From: Corynebacterium wankanglinii | Lineage (GTDB): Bacteria; Actinomycetota; Actinomycetes; Mycobacteriales; Mycobacteriaceae | Reading direction: 5' to 3' | Assembly (NCBI GenBank): GCA_014490595.1 | Contig: CP061031.1 | Span: 1,364,001-1,428,000, forward strand | DNA length: 64,000 nt | In this document: piece by piece, positions 53,607 through 63,825 of the stretch | Numbering within the stretch: the stretch's first letter is position 1 | Layout: every line of letters begins with the position of its first letter | The notes under the pieces: model-generated | The model's input: the letters and a program-made list of their open reading frames with translations, nothing else | The model's database searches: none | What the model was told of the DNA's origin: nothing | Made by a program: the position numbers and the translations under genes

Positions 53607-53651
53607 GCACCAGCTTTTCGACGCGCTTCGCTTCCCCACACGTCCGGTAAT

Positions 53652-55055
53652 ATGCCCGGCATGTCAGCTAATTTCGTCAGCGTTGTCGACCTGTTCAGCA
53701 TCGGCATTGGCCCTTCATCGTCCCATACAGTAGGGCCGATGCGGGCGGCAATGGCCTTCACCGACAAACTCGATGCTTACCCAGCTAAGGTCCAGGTTGA
53801 ACTGCGCGGCTCCCTAGCGGCCACCGGCATCGGACACGGCACTGACCGCGCCGCCTTGCTCGGCTTGGTGGGCTACACCCCCACCACTACCTCCGCGGAT
53901 ATCGAGCCGAAGCCCGGAGTGCCTATCCCCGCCAGCGGTATCGTTTCCGGGCCTGGCGGCACGGTTGAATACGAGCTCAAGTTCGATCCAGCCCCAGTGG
54001 CCGAGCACCCCAACTGCCTCATCTTCGATGCCTGGGATGCGGAGGGGAACGTGCTGGCCGAACGCGAGGACTACTACTCCGTCGGCGGCGGATTCATCCT
54101 GGATCGCTGGGAAATGGAGGAACACCGCCGGGAGTCCGGCGTAGCCTCTGCACGCGAGATCCGGTTCGTCCCCTACCCGTTCGACAACGCGGCCGACCTG
54201 ATGCAGCGCTGCGAGGAGACGGGTATGACTATCGCCGAGATCATGCGCGCCAACGAGGAATCCATCCACGGGCGCGAGATGCTCGACGCGCACCTGGATG
54301 CGGTGTGGGACGTCATGCAAGAGTGCGTCGCCCACGGCATGAAAACGGAAGGCATCTTGCCGGGCGGGTTGCGTGTGAAGCGTCGCGCCAATCGCCTGCA
54401 CCGGCTCCTCACAGCCGAATACGAAGCGTCGACCGCCCGTGGGCTTGACGCGATGGAGTGGGTCAACCTCTACGCTCTCGCGGTGAACGAGGAAAACGCC
54501 GCTCATGGCCAGGTAGTCACAGCGCCCACAAACGGGGCAGCTGGGATCATCCCATCGGTTATGCACTACTGCCGGGACTTCACAGACGACTTCACCGCAG
54601 AACGGGCTCGGGAATTTCTCCTTACCGCGGGAGCGATCGGGTCCATTATCAAGACCAACGCCTCGATCTCCGGCGCGGAGGTTGGCTGCCAGGGCGAGGT
54701 GGGCTCCGCCTCGTCGATGGCTGCCGCAGGCATGTGCGCGGTGCTCAACGGCACGCCGCAACAGGTGGAAAATGCCGCGGAGATCGCTCTCGAGCACAAC
54801 CTGGGCCTGACCTGCGACCCAGTTGGGGGCTTAGTGCAGGTGCCATGCATCGAGCGCAACGCCATCGGTGGCGTGAAGGCGATCAACGCCGCGCGATTAG
54901 CCAAGCTCGGCGACGGATCCAACATCGTCACGCTGGACGACGTGGTAGAAACCATGGCGGCCACAGGCCGCGACATGATGACCCAGTACAAGGAGACCTC
55001 CATGGGAGGCCTAGCGGTCCAGCTGGGTCTGCCGGTGAACATCACCGAGTGCTAG
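53652..55055 (+). CDS. sdaA: L-serine ammonia-lyase, iron-sulfur type
   Basis: Deaminates serine to pyruvate with a 4Fe-4S cluster. The protein is 467 residues with the beta domain first (SVVDLFSIGIGPSSSHTVGP) and the alpha domain second. Cluster cysteines lie in EVGCQGEVGS, LTCDPVGGLVQVPC. The start could be the ATG at 53652 or the one at 53661; neither has a strong ribosome site. Convergent with hisS, with a weak hairpin between. Confidence 0.95.
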   Translation: MPGMSANFVSVVDLFSIGIGPSSSHTVGPMRAAMAFTDKLDAYPAKVQVELRGSLAATGIGHGTDRAALLGLVGYTPTTTSADIEPKPGVPIPASGIVSGPGGTVEYELKFDPAPVAEHPNCLIFDAWDAEGNVLAEREDYYSVGGGFILDRWEMEEHRRESGVASAREIRFVPYPFDNAADLMQRCEETGMTIAEIMRANEESIHGREMLDAHLDAVWDVMQECVAHGMKTEGILPGGLRVKRRANRLHRLLTAEYEASTARGLDAMEWVNLYALAVNEENAAHGQVVTAPTNGAAGIIPSVMHYCRDFTDDFTAERAREFLLTAGAIGSIIKTNASISGAEVGCQGEVGSASSMAAAGMCAVLNGTPQQVENAAEIALEHNLGLTCDPVGGLVQVPCIERNAIGGVKAINAARLAKLGDGSNIVTLDDVVETMAATGRDMMTQYKETSMGGLAVQLGLPVNITEC

Positions 55056-55060
55056 TTCCT

Positions 55061-55081
55061 CCGCCCCTTTGCTGAGGGCGG
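55061..55081. terminator. Weak hairpin between convergent sdaA and hisS
   Basis: CCGCCC / GGGCGG with a nine-base loop in the 30-base gap between the two stops. No T-run on either side, so its strength as a terminator is doubtful. Confidence 0.35.
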
Positions 55082-55085
55082 CGGG

Positions 55086-56375
55086 CTAGCGCACCGCGTT
55101 GATCACCGCGGCGGTATTGAGCTCGACCGGCTCTTGGGTGTGCTCGACGAGGTTTTTCACCGCGATTTCGCCGGACTCCAGTTCGCGCCCACCCAGAACT
55201 AGGGCGAACTTTGCTCCGGCACGGTCCGCGCCCTTCATTGCGCCTTTCAGACCACGCTGGCCGTAGGACATGTCGGCGGAGACGCCGGCGGCGCGAAGTT
55301 CGTCGATAAGCTTGCTCATCGTCGCGCGAGCTTCGTCGCCGATAGCCACTCCGAAGACGTCCACCCGCCTGTCTAGCCCGTCGGGCTGCACGCCCTCGGC
55401 CTCGAGGGCTAGCACCGCGCGGTCCACGCCGAGGCCGTAACCGATGCCGGACAGGTCAGGGCCGCCAATCTGCGCCATGAGCCCGTCGTAGCGCCCACCG
55501 CCACCAATGCCGGACTGGGCGCCCAACCCGTCGTGCACGAATTCGAACGTGGTCTTGGTGTAGTAGTCCAGCCCGCGAACCATGCGCGGGTTGATCACGT
55601 ACGGCACCCCGAAGCTTTCCAGCGCAGCGGTAACGGCGTCGAAGTGCGCGCGGCAGTCTTCGCAGAGGTGGTCGAGCATGAGCGGCGCATCCGCGGTCAT
55701 CTCGCGGACTTCCTCGCGCTTGTCGTCGAGTACACGCAGCGGGTTGATCTCCGCGCGTTTGCGAGTCTCCTCGTCCAACGGCAGTTCGAAGAGGAACTGT
55801 TGCAGTTTCTCGCGGTAAGCCGGACGGCAGTCTTTGTCGCCTAGGCTGGTCAGCTCAAGACGGAAGCCGTTGAGGCCGATGGCGCGGTAGCTTCGGTCGG
55901 CGAGTGCAATGATCTCGGCATCCAACAGCGGGTCGTCCATGCCGATCGCTTCCACGCCTACCTGCTGCAGCTGACGGTAGCGTCCCGCCTGCGGGCGCTC
56001 GTAGCGGAAGAACGGCCCGTAGTAGTTCAGCTTTACCGGCAGGTACCCGCGGTCCATGTTGTGCTCGATGAACGCGCGCATGACACCGGCGGTGCCCTCC
56101 GGGCGCAGGGTCACGGAACGACCACCACGGTCCTCGAAGGTGTACATCTCCTTGCTCACCACGTCCGTGGACTCGCCCACACCGCGGGCGAAGAGCGCAG
56201 TGTCCTCGAAGACGGGAAGCTCAATGTGCTGGTATCCCGCGATGCGAGCCTGGCGGGCAAACTCGTCGCGAACGCGAATAAACGCCGCAGACTGCGGCGG
56301 CGCGTAATCCGGCACACCCTTCGGGGCGGAAAGCTTCTGAAACTGGTCGTTCTGGTTCTCGCTCACGGGTGGCAA
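55086..56375 (-). CDS. hisS: Histidyl-tRNA synthetase
   Basis: Charges tRNA-His. The protein is 429 residues with motif 1 region KGVPDYAPP, motif 2 [12 protein letters not shown] and [17 protein letters not shown], the histidine-specific [15 protein letters not shown], motif 3 [21 protein letters not shown], and the C-terminal anticodon domain. It follows the MBL-fold gene on the same strand. Confidence 0.97.
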   Translation of the reverse strand: MPPVSENQNDQFQKLSAPKGVPDYAPPQSAAFIRVRDEFARQARIAGYQHIELPVFEDTALFARGVGESTDVVSKEMYTFEDRGGRSVTLRPEGTAGVMRAFIEHNMDRGYLPVKLNYYGPFFRYERPQAGRYRQLQQVGVEAIGMDDPLLDAEIIALADRSYRAIGLNGFRLELTSLGDKDCRPAYREKLQQFLFELPLDEETRKRAEINPLRVLDDKREEVREMTADAPLMLDHLCEDCRAHFDAVTAALESFGVPYVINPRMVRGLDYYTKTTFEFVHDGLGAQSGIGGGGRYDGLMAQIGGPDLSGIGYGLGVDRAVLALEAEGVQPDGLDRRVDVFGVAIGDEARATMSKLIDELRAAGVSADMSYGQRGLKGAMKGADRAGAKFALVLGGRELESGEIAVKNLVEHTQEPVELNTAAVINAVR

Positions 56376-56413
56376 GTCTAGTGCAGCGCGAGCGGGCCGG
56401 AGTGAGCGCCCGA

Positions 56414-57049
56414 TTAGCGCGCGGCGCTCGCCTCGCGGAGAAACGGGTTGGTCGCCCGCTCATGCGCCACCGTGGTTGCGGGGCCGTGCCCGGGCAGCAC
56501 CTGCAAACCGTCGTCGAGGTTCCACACCGGGCCGCGCAGACTCTGCTGCATCTGCGCAGGATCCGAGTCCGGCAAGTCGGTGCGGCCAATCGAACCGCGG
56601 AACAGCACGTCGCCGGAAAAGACCACGCCGTCGCTGATCAGCATGACGCAACCAGGCGAGTGGCCCGGGGCGTGCACAACCTGCAGGTCCAGGCCCGCCA
56701 ACCGCAGAGTCTGCCCGTCCTGCAACGCGGTGGGGTCTGTAATGGGCTGCATGCCGGAGGCGTCGTAAAGCTCGCGTGCCTGCTCGCTGACACCGTCGCC
56801 GCGCAAGAGCATGAATGCATCCCCGGGGTGGACAAACGTTTCCACGCCGAACGCTGCGGCATCGCGAATGTGGTCGATGTGCCCGTGCGTAAGCACGACC
56901 GCCTCCACGCTAAGCCCCTCCTGCTGCGCCATTTGGCTTACTGCCTCATGCGCACCAAGCCCCGGATCGATCACGATCGCGCGTTCGCCGTTGGAAACAA
57001 CGTAGCAATTCGTCTGAAACGGCCCTGCGACAAAACCGGCGATTCTCAT
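56414..57049 (-). CDS. MBL-fold metallo-hydrolase (glyoxalase II-like)
   Basis: A 211-residue cytoplasmic metallohydrolase. It shows the metal motif THGHIDHI near residue 56, APGHSPGC (next histidine), [16 protein letters not shown] (bridging aspartate) and LPGHGPATT (last histidine). The family includes hydroxyacylglutathione hydrolase-like enzymes; in organisms that use mycothiol the natural substrate may be a mycothiol ester (inference). The start at 57049 lies only seven bases from a TATAGT box, so the transcript may be leaderless. Confidence 0.88.
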   Translation of the reverse strand: MRIAGFVAGPFQTNCYVVSNGERAIVIDPGLGAHEAVSQMAQQEGLSVEAVVLTHGHIDHIRDAAAFGVETFVHPGDAFMLLRGDGVSEQARELYDASGMQPITDPTALQDGQTLRLAGLDLQVVHAPGHSPGCVMLISDGVVFSGDVLFRGSIGRTDLPDSDPAQMQQSLRGPVWNLDDGLQVLPGHGPATTVAHERATNPFLREASAAR

Positions 57050-57056
57050 ACTGGCC

Positions 57057-57062
57057 ACTATA
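57057..57062 (-). promoter_or_regulatory. -10 box of a likely leaderless promoter
   Basis: TATAGT on the minus strand, ending seven bases before the ATG of the MBL-fold gene. With a usual six- to seven-base gap, transcription would start at or next to the A of the start codon. No ribosome site is present. Confidence 0.55.
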
Positions 57063-57152
57063 TCCATGCTGCTAGGCTGTCTAGCCGTTCACGGGCGGTT
57101 GCTTCTCGACGCAAAGCTCCGCCCACCCCAACGAAACGGCGAGGTGTAACCA

Positions 57153-58106
57153 GTGGCATCGAACGAACAGCGCGGCAAGGAAGCCCTATCCAAATTGGAG
57201 CGCGAACTCGATTCGCGCGACCGGAAAGAGAAGTCCCGCCCCTGGTCAGTGGCGGCGCTCTCCGCAGCAGTCATCGCCCTCATCGGAGGCGGCATCTATT
57301 TCGCCGCAAACAACGACAGCGGCGACGACTTGGCCGCCTCCGAGACCACCGCACAGTCCGAGGTTGCTGAAGAAGAGCAGTTTGACGCCTCCCAGTTCGA
57401 GCCGATCGCCACCACGCGCGAGAAGGCCCTGCCAGCCACCGTCAACTGTACTTACAACCAAGCGGAGGAAAAGGACGGCGAGGGCGTTGGTACCCCGCCG
57501 ACTGACAGCATCTCCACAGAGGGCACCGTGACCGTCGAACTAGAGACCAACCAGGGTCCGATCGGCATGGAGCTGGACCGCGCCGCATCTCCGTGCACCG
57601 TCAACGCAATCGAGTACCTCGCCAAGGAAGGCTTCTACAACGACACGGTCTGCCACCGCCTCACCACAGGCGACGGGCTCAAGGTGCTCCAGTGCGGCGA
57701 CCGCGCCGGCACCGGTGCCGGCGGCCCGGGCTTCCAGTTCGCCAACGAGCTGCCCACCGACCAAGCACTTGAGGGCATTGACTTGTCCGAGATGGGTATG
57801 CCCGAAGGCGCGACGGAAGAGGATATGAAGAACACGAAGGTGATGATGCTGCAGCAGAACAGCCAACCGCAGCGCTACGACAGAGGCACGATTGCCATGG
57901 CGAATGCCGGCGCTGACACCAACGGCTCCCAGTTCTTCCTCAACTACGGAGATTCCGTCCTGCCGCCGCTGTACACCTACTTCGGTCACATCGACGAGGA
58001 GGGCCTATCCACCCTGGACACAATCGCCGAAGCGGGCGTCGAGGGCGGGCAGCAAGATGGCGCCCCCGCAAAGGAGGTCCGAATCGAAAAGGCTGTGGTG
58101 AAGTAA
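57153..58106 (+). CDS. Membrane-anchored cyclophilin-type peptidyl-prolyl isomerase
   Basis: Folds exported proteins. The protein is 317 residues with a GTG start preceded by GAGG. A short charged N-terminus, a membrane helix (AALSAAVIALIGGGIYFAA, residues about 34-52), an acidic linker, and a cyclophilin domain from about residue 125: TNQGPIGMELD, DTVCHRLTTGDGLKVLQCGD, GTIAMANAGADTNGSQFF and YTYFGHI. Located between the MBL-fold gene (divergent) and the small secreted protein, as in other corynebacteria near hisS and rel. Confidence 0.93.
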   Translation: MASNEQRGKEALSKLERELDSRDRKEKSRPWSVAALSAAVIALIGGGIYFAANNDSGDDLAASETTAQSEVAEEEQFDASQFEPIATTREKALPATVNCTYNQAEEKDGEGVGTPPTDSISTEGTVTVELETNQGPIGMELDRAASPCTVNAIEYLAKEGFYNDTVCHRLTTGDGLKVLQCGDRAGTGAGGPGFQFANELPTDQALEGIDLSEMGMPEGATEEDMKNTKVMMLQQNSQPQRYDRGTIAMANAGADTNGSQFFLNYGDSVLPPLYTYFGHIDEEGLSTLDTIAEAGVEGGQQDGAPAKEVRIEKAVVK

Positions 58107-58235
58107 CATCCGGGTGTTCCCGAGCGACCTAGCCCTGGGAGATCCCACGCATTCAGCTGTACTGGGTAGCTACGTGACCGGCCACCCGTTAGCATTGCCG
58201 AAGGCAACCGCAACTCAACGAGTGAGGAAAGACCA

Positions 58236-58517
58236 ATGAAGGTTCGTACTAGTCTCGCGGCCGTCGCAGCCGCTACCGCAGTGACGGTGTCCGGCGTGGC
58301 CGTCGCCGACGCCGCCCCCACGGTGAATGAAACGGCGGAGAGTAGGGCCAACGCGTCCGAGAAGGCCGCCACTGACAGCGGGTCTTCCTCCACCGAGGAA
58401 GGTTCCTCTATTAAGGACCTCGATCCTGACGAGCTGAAGAGCTGGATTGCCGTTGTCACCGCAATCGTGGGCATGCTTACTCAGATCTTGACCGTGGCGT
58501 CCAGATTCGCGCGCTAG
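58236..58517 (+). CDS. Small secreted protein with C-terminal hydrophobic helix
   Basis: Unrecognised 93-residue protein. Residues 1-27 are a signal peptide (cleavage near VAVADA-APT). The mature part is about 66 residues: a serine- and glutamate-rich acidic stretch, DLDPDELKSW, then a 20-residue helix IAVVTAIVGMLTQILTVASR. The ATG follows GAGGAAAG. The end region could insert in the outer mycolic membrane or stay with the inner membrane; a small porin-like or envelope role is possible but not supported by a known motif. Followed by a nested hairpin. Confidence 0.7.
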   Translation: MKVRTSLAAVAAATAVTVSGVAVADAAPTVNETAESRANASEKAATDSGSSSTEEGSSIKDLDPDELKSWIAVVTAIVGMLTQILTVASRFAR

Positions 58518-58544
58518 TCTGCGAGCGAGACGCCCCTCTCCGCA

Positions 58545-58612
58545 AAACCAGCTACAGGGATCCAGCTACCGGGCAATGTTTCGCCTGGTAGCTGGCTCTC
58601 AGTAGCTGGTTT
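58545..58612. terminator. Nested inverted repeats, bidirectional terminator candidate
   Basis: Outer arms AAACCAGCTAC (58545-58555) / GTAGCTGGTTT (58602-58612) and inner arms CCAGCTACC (58562-58570) / GGTAGCTGG (58587-58595). Both arms repeat the core CCAGCTAC, so the element is four copies of one motif in inverted order. It separates the small secreted gene from the convergent nucleotidase; a TTTTG run follows on the minus strand. Confidence 0.65.
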
Positions 58613-58650
58613 CTCATTCCGTCGATGGCCCCTCAGGGCCACAGACGCGC

Positions 58651-60735
58651 CTACCCGTGGTTAATCATCGCGATCGGGCCAAGCACCGAATCGATGGGGA
58701 ACGCCAGTGCCAGCGGCACGATCAGGGCCAAAACGGCAGCGATCACGCCGACAATGACGGCGATCGGAGCATCAGACGACGTGGAGGCGGAACCCTTGTC
58801 CTCAGCCGGAGCACCGTCAGACGGCTTCTCAGCGGCCGCGACGGTCACCGGCAGGGACACCTTGGTGCCCGCGTCAGTGGTGATCACCAGGGTTTGATCG
58901 CCCGCAACGCCAGCCGGGATTTCCAGCTCGACGGTGGCGCGCCCCTGCTCGCCGTAGCCTTTGTCCGCGGCGGTGACAGTGTTGTCCACGTCAGCAGAAG
59001 CGGTGATCTCGCCCAGCTTGACGCTGACGCTCTTCGCCGTCGGCTCACCTGCGGAGGAATAGCTCAGCGATGTGAGCTTTACCGTGTTTTTCTGGCCGGC
59101 CTTCAGGCCTCCTTCCGGCAGCACCACGCCGACGTCCTTCTGGCCTGCGCGGACCCTCGCTGCGCCGGACTGGAGGTAGTCCACGAACGCCTGCAGGTCG
59201 TTGTAGCCAACAGTGTTGCGGTCGGTCACCTGAGTTTTGTCGATGAAACCGTCGCCCCCGTCGAAGAGGAAGGACGACGCGGCAACGCGGTAGTGTTTGT
59301 CCATCTCCAGCGGCTTACCGTCGATGGTGACGGCGGTGATCCTCGCCGCGCGGAGCGTCAGGGTTGTAGGTGTAGGAGACGTTGTCAGACAGGCCCATAT
59401 CCAGGCGTGGACGGCCGGACTGCGCAGCCTGCTCCTCGGTCTGCCACTGGTTCTCCAGCGCCTCCTTGATCGCCGCGCCAGTCAGCGTTGCCACGTCGAT
59501 GCTGTTGCCGAACGGCTGGACGCTGAAGGCCTGCTTGTAAGAGACGTCACCCTTCAGGATGTCGTCGCGGACACCGCCTGCGTTCATGACACCCAGGTCG
59601 ATGTCCTCGTTGAGAAACTTCTCTAGCGCGATCAGTGCGGACTCAGCCAGCATGTTGTTGGCGGTGGACTCGGTGCCTCGGTTAGTGCCCGGCTCGGCGT
59701 TCGGGTTGGAGCCGCGTTTGAAGTCCGACGTGGCGTTAGCCACAATCTTCTGGCCCAACTCATCAGCCTGAGACTTCGCTTCCTGGACGATCTTCGCCAC
59801 GTTCTCGTCCGGGGTGATGCCCAGCTTTTCCAGGTCGGTTGCGTCGAGCTGCTCCGCCGAGCGGGCAACGATCTTCTTGTCCGCCTTGTCGTAGGTGAAG
59901 GTGAGGTCCGTGACAACCTTGCCGTACTCGTACGACTGGAAGTACGGAACCGCGGCTTCGATGTTCATGTCCTTGATGTGGGAGTCACCACCGAAAGCGA
60001 AGTCGACGTACTTCGCGTCGAGCTTGTCGGCTGCCTCCTTAGCCGGGTCGTGGATGAGAGCGATGACGACGTCTGCCTCGCCGTTGTCCTTGATCTTCTT
60101 CGCTTCCTCGTTGACCTGCAGTGCGGAGTCCGCGATGTTCAGGCCCTTCACGTTTTCCGGGTTGGATTTGGAAACTGTGAGGTTGGAAGTTGTGCCGACG
60201 AGAGCGACTTTCACACCGTCCCTCTCCACGATGGTGTACGGCTTCACCTCGCGGGTGCCGTCCGACTTGAAGATGTTGGCGCCGAGCTGTTTGTCGTTTG
60301 TGCCCGGAACGATACGGGTGATCAGATCCTGGTAGCCCTTGTCGAACTCGTGGTTACCCACTGCGGTGCCGTCGGTGCCGATGGCGTTGACGAAGTCCAT
60401 GGTGTACTTGTCGTCAGAGATCGCGGATACGAACGCAGAGCCGCCCTGGTTGTCACCGGAGGTGGTGACAATCGTGTTCGGGTTGTTCGAGCGGATGTAG
60501 TTGATGATGCCGGCGATGTTAGCGGCGCCCAACTCGCTGCGGCTCGCCTTAATCTCCCCGTCTCCTTGTCACGCTGGATGTTCTCCTCCAGGCGGCCGTG
60601 GAAGTCGGTGATGTTCGCAACATCGATGGTGACCTGGTCAGCCTCGGCCGCTGCGGCGAAGGGGGCGGCGGTGAGCACGACAGTGGTCGTGGTGGTTGCG
60701 GCGATCAGGGCGCCAGCGCGACGGATATCAAACAC
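58651..60735 (-). pseudogene. Secreted 5'-nucleotidase / UshA-type phosphoesterase, two frameshifts
   Basis: Cell-surface enzyme releasing phosphate from nucleotides. GTG start at 60735 after GAGGAG, signal peptide of about 32 residues ending AAAAEA. The metallophosphatase domain (NITDFHGRLEE, GNHEFDKGYQ, GGDSHIK) breaks in the four-base C run at 60555-60558 (plus strand), and again near 59342, inside the C-terminal nucleotide-binding domain. Adding one base at each site gives about 695 residues, ending in a membrane helix (VIVGVIAAVLALIVPLALAF). Both breaks repair cleanly. Confidence 0.88.
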
Positions 60736-60909
60736 GGGAACTCCTCGAAATTGGGGGCGGGTTTCTCTCCCTTGTAACTCCCCGGGCAGTTGCGTGCAGC
60801 ACAACTCGGCACGCCCAAACGGCTCCAGCTGGGAAGATAACCTCAGGTGCACCAACATTTCACCTATTGGAAACCTACGCTGCAGCTGGTGGCAACCTTC
60901 GGCCCGTCG

Positions 60910-63185
60910 TTAAGCAGTGACGCGATACACGTCGAATACGCCCTCGATGTTGCGGATCTGGTTCATGATCGAACCCAGCTGTTTGATGTCGGAAACCTCG
61001 ATCGTCAGGCGGATGGTGGCGATGCGGTCGTCGCCGGCCTGCGAGGACATCGCAAGGATCGGCAGCTTCGCCTCCGACAGCACACCAGTGGTTTCGGTGA
61101 GCAGCCGTTGCGATCCAAAGCTTCGAGCTGGATGGTGGCGCGCGACGCGCTTTTCGACGACCTCTGGTTCGCCCACTCCACCTGAACCAACCGCTCCGGC
61201 TCGTCGTTGAGCTTCGTTGCGTTGGTACAGTCCGTGCGGTGAACCGAGACTCCCCCGCCGCGGGTGACGAAACCGAAGATCGCGTCGCCCGGCACGGGCT
61301 GGCAACACTTGGCCAACTTGGCCATCACGTCCGGGCTGCCCTCGACGAGGATCCCCGGACCGTCGCCGGTGGCTTGCGGCCGGACCAGGGCGGACATCGG
61401 GGTGCGGGCGGTCAGGGCATCTACGGCATCGTCGTCGCCGCCGAACATGTCCATGAGCAGGTGGGCCACGTGCTGGGAAGAGACGTTGCCCGCACCGATA
61501 GCTGTGTACAGCGCATCCACGTCCTGGTAATGCAAGCGGGTGGCTACCTGGCGCATGGACTCGTTGGTGAACAACCGGTGCATCGGTAGCCCGCCGCGCT
61601 GCACCTCGGCAGCCAGGGCATCACGGCCCGCCTCCAGCTGCTCTTCGCGGCGTTCTTTGGCGAACCATTGCCGGATCTTCGCCTTCGCGCGCGGCGAGAC
61701 CACAAAGTCCTGCCAGTCCCGCGACGGGCCGGCGTTCTGATCCTTTGAGGTGAAGATCTCCACCCTGTCGCCGGACTTCAGCTCCGTTTCTAATGTGACC
61801 AGCTTGCCGTTGACCTTGGCGCCGATGCACCTGTGGCCCACCTCGGTGTGCACGGCGTAGGCGAAGTCCACCGGCGTTGAGCCAGCGGGCAGGTCCACCA
61901 CGTCGCCCTTTGGGGTGAACGCGAAGATTTGCTGGCTGGTCAGGTCGTAACGCAGGGAATCTAGGAACTCGTTCGGATCCGCGGCCTCCTTCTGCCAGTC
62001 CAGGAGCTGGCGCATCCATGCCATCTGGTCCACCTCGGCCTGGTCACCCTTATGGGACCCCTTCGTTTCCTTGTAGCGCCAGTGTGCGGCCACACCGAAC
62101 TCCGCGTTGTAGTGCATCTCGTGGGTGCGTACCTGCACCTCGAGTGGGCGGCCTGTAGGCGTCATCACGGTCGTGTGCAGCGACTGGTAGACGCCGAAGC
62201 GCGGGTTGGAGATGTAATCCTTGAAACGCCCCGGCATGACCGAGTACAGCGAGTGCACCACCCCGATAGCGGCGTAGCAGTCGTTGACGGTGTCCACCAG
62301 GACGCGGATGCCCACCAGGTCGAAGATCTCGTTGAAGTCGTGGCCGCGCACAGCCATCTTCTGGTAGATGGACCAGTAGTGTTTCGGCCGCCCCATCACC
62401 TCGGCCTGAATGCCGTTCGCCGAAAGCTCGCGCTGAAGGTCACCGGTAATTTCGCGCAGCGCCCGGTCTCTAGACGGCGCGTGGTCGGCCACCATGCGCA
62501 CGATTTCCTCGTACTTCTTCGGCTGCAGGATGGCAAACGCTAGGTCCTCCAGCTCCCACTTCACACTGGCCATTCCAAGACGGTGCGCCAGCGGGGCAAT
62601 GACGTCGAGCGTTTCCTGCGCTTTCTTCGCCTGCTTCTCGGGCGGAAGGAATCGCATGGTGCGCATATTGTGCAGGCGGTCAGCGACCTTGATCACCAGC
62701 ACGCGGGGGTCTTCCGCCATAGCAACGATCATCTTGCGAATCGTCTCGGCCTCCGCGGCCGCCCCGAGAGCAACCTTGTCCAGTTTGGTCACGCCGTTGA
62801 CCAGCTTCGCCACCTCTGGACCGAAATCCCGTGTGAGGTCGTCGAGGGAGTAGTCGGTGTCCTCCACCGTGTCATGAAGTAGCGCCGCGACCAAGGTCGT
62901 TGTGTCCATGCCGATTTCCGCGCAGATGGTCGCCACAGCGAGCGGGTGGGTGATGTACGGATCCCCGGACTTGCGGTAGACACCTTCGTGGAGACGCTCC
63001 GCGGTCGCATACGCGCGGTCGAGAAGCTCCGCATCTGCTTTCGGATGGAATTTGCGGTGTAGCGAAAGCAAAGGGTCGAGCACCGGGTTGGTCTTGGAGC
63101 GGCTGCTTCCTGTCAGGGAGCGCGCCAGGCGAGCAGACATGCTGCGAACAGATGGGCCCGTTCGCTTCACCGGCTTGTCGGTCAT
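60910..63185 (-). pseudogene. rel: Bifunctional (p)ppGpp synthetase/hydrolase Rel, frameshifted near the C-terminus
   Basis: Makes and degrades the stringent-response alarmone. In order: HD hydrolase domain ([13 protein letters not shown] near residue 108), synthetase domain ([32 protein letters not shown]), TGS domain ([20 protein letters not shown]), zinc-finger-like region ([14 protein letters not shown]) and ACT domain. The frame is lost at about 61110 after QLEALDR; one added base gives [19 protein letters not shown] to the end at 60910. Repaired length about 758. The catalytic domains are unaffected. Confidence 0.93.
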
Positions 63186-63233
63186 TTCGGGCCTCCGATC
63201 GCGGGATCTTTCTCAGCGTGTAAAACCGTAATC

Positions 63234-63809
63234 CTACGCTGCGTGGGGGTGCTCTTCGCCCAGGACCACCAGCGGAGCGTCGTGAAGCTTCTCGCGCCCG
63301 CCGAGACCTTGCACCTCCAAGACAACGACGTACCCGGCGACGATGCCGCCAGCGCGTTCAATGAGGTCGTGTGCAGCCGCGAGGGTGCCGCCGGTGGCAA
63401 GCACGTCGTCCACCAACACAATGCGTTTGCCGCTGATGTCCATCCCGTCGGCGGGAATTTCCAACGCCGCCGAGCTGTACTCGGTGGTGTACTCCTGCGT
63501 GATCACAGGCGGGGGGAGCTTCCCTTTCTTGCGGATGGCTAAAATGCCCGTGCCCAACTCGTAGGCGACCGCGGAGCCGAGCAAAAAGCCTCGTGCATCG
63601 AGCCCGCCGACAAGATCGGCGCCGAGTTTGCGGCTGGCCGTGGCCATCTCCGCGATCACGATGTTCAATGCGGCCGGATCGGCGAGAACGGGCGTGAGGT
63701 CTTCAAAAAGGACGCCGTCCTCCGGGAAATCCTGCACCTGACGGATCTTGTCCTTGAGTGCCGCGCTTGCAGTGGCGTAACGGTTGCCGTCGATAGGTGT
63801 GGGGGCCAT
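63234..63809 (-). CDS. apt: Adenine phosphoribosyltransferase
   Basis: Salvages adenine to AMP with PRPP. The protein is 191 residues with [31 protein letters not shown] and the PRPP loop [17 protein letters not shown]. It lies between the solute-binding protein and rel, the same order as in other corynebacteria. The C-terminus is slightly longer than in enterobacterial enzymes. Confidence 0.96.
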   Translation of the reverse strand: MAPTPIDGNRYATASAALKDKIRQVQDFPEDGVLFEDLTPVLADPAALNIVIAEMATASRKLGADLVGGLDARGFLLGSAVAYELGTGILAIRKKGKLPPPVITQEYTTEYSSAALEIPADGMDISGKRIVLVDDVLATGGTLAAAHDLIERAGGIVAGYVVVLEVQGLGGREKLHDAPLVVLGEEHPHAA

Positions 63810-63825
63810 TGGTTGATTTCTCCTG

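Noticed and set aside
58651..60735. Three separate genes (nucleotidase fragments)
   Set aside because: The pieces join at exact single-base sites into one family-length protein with a signal peptide and membrane anchor.
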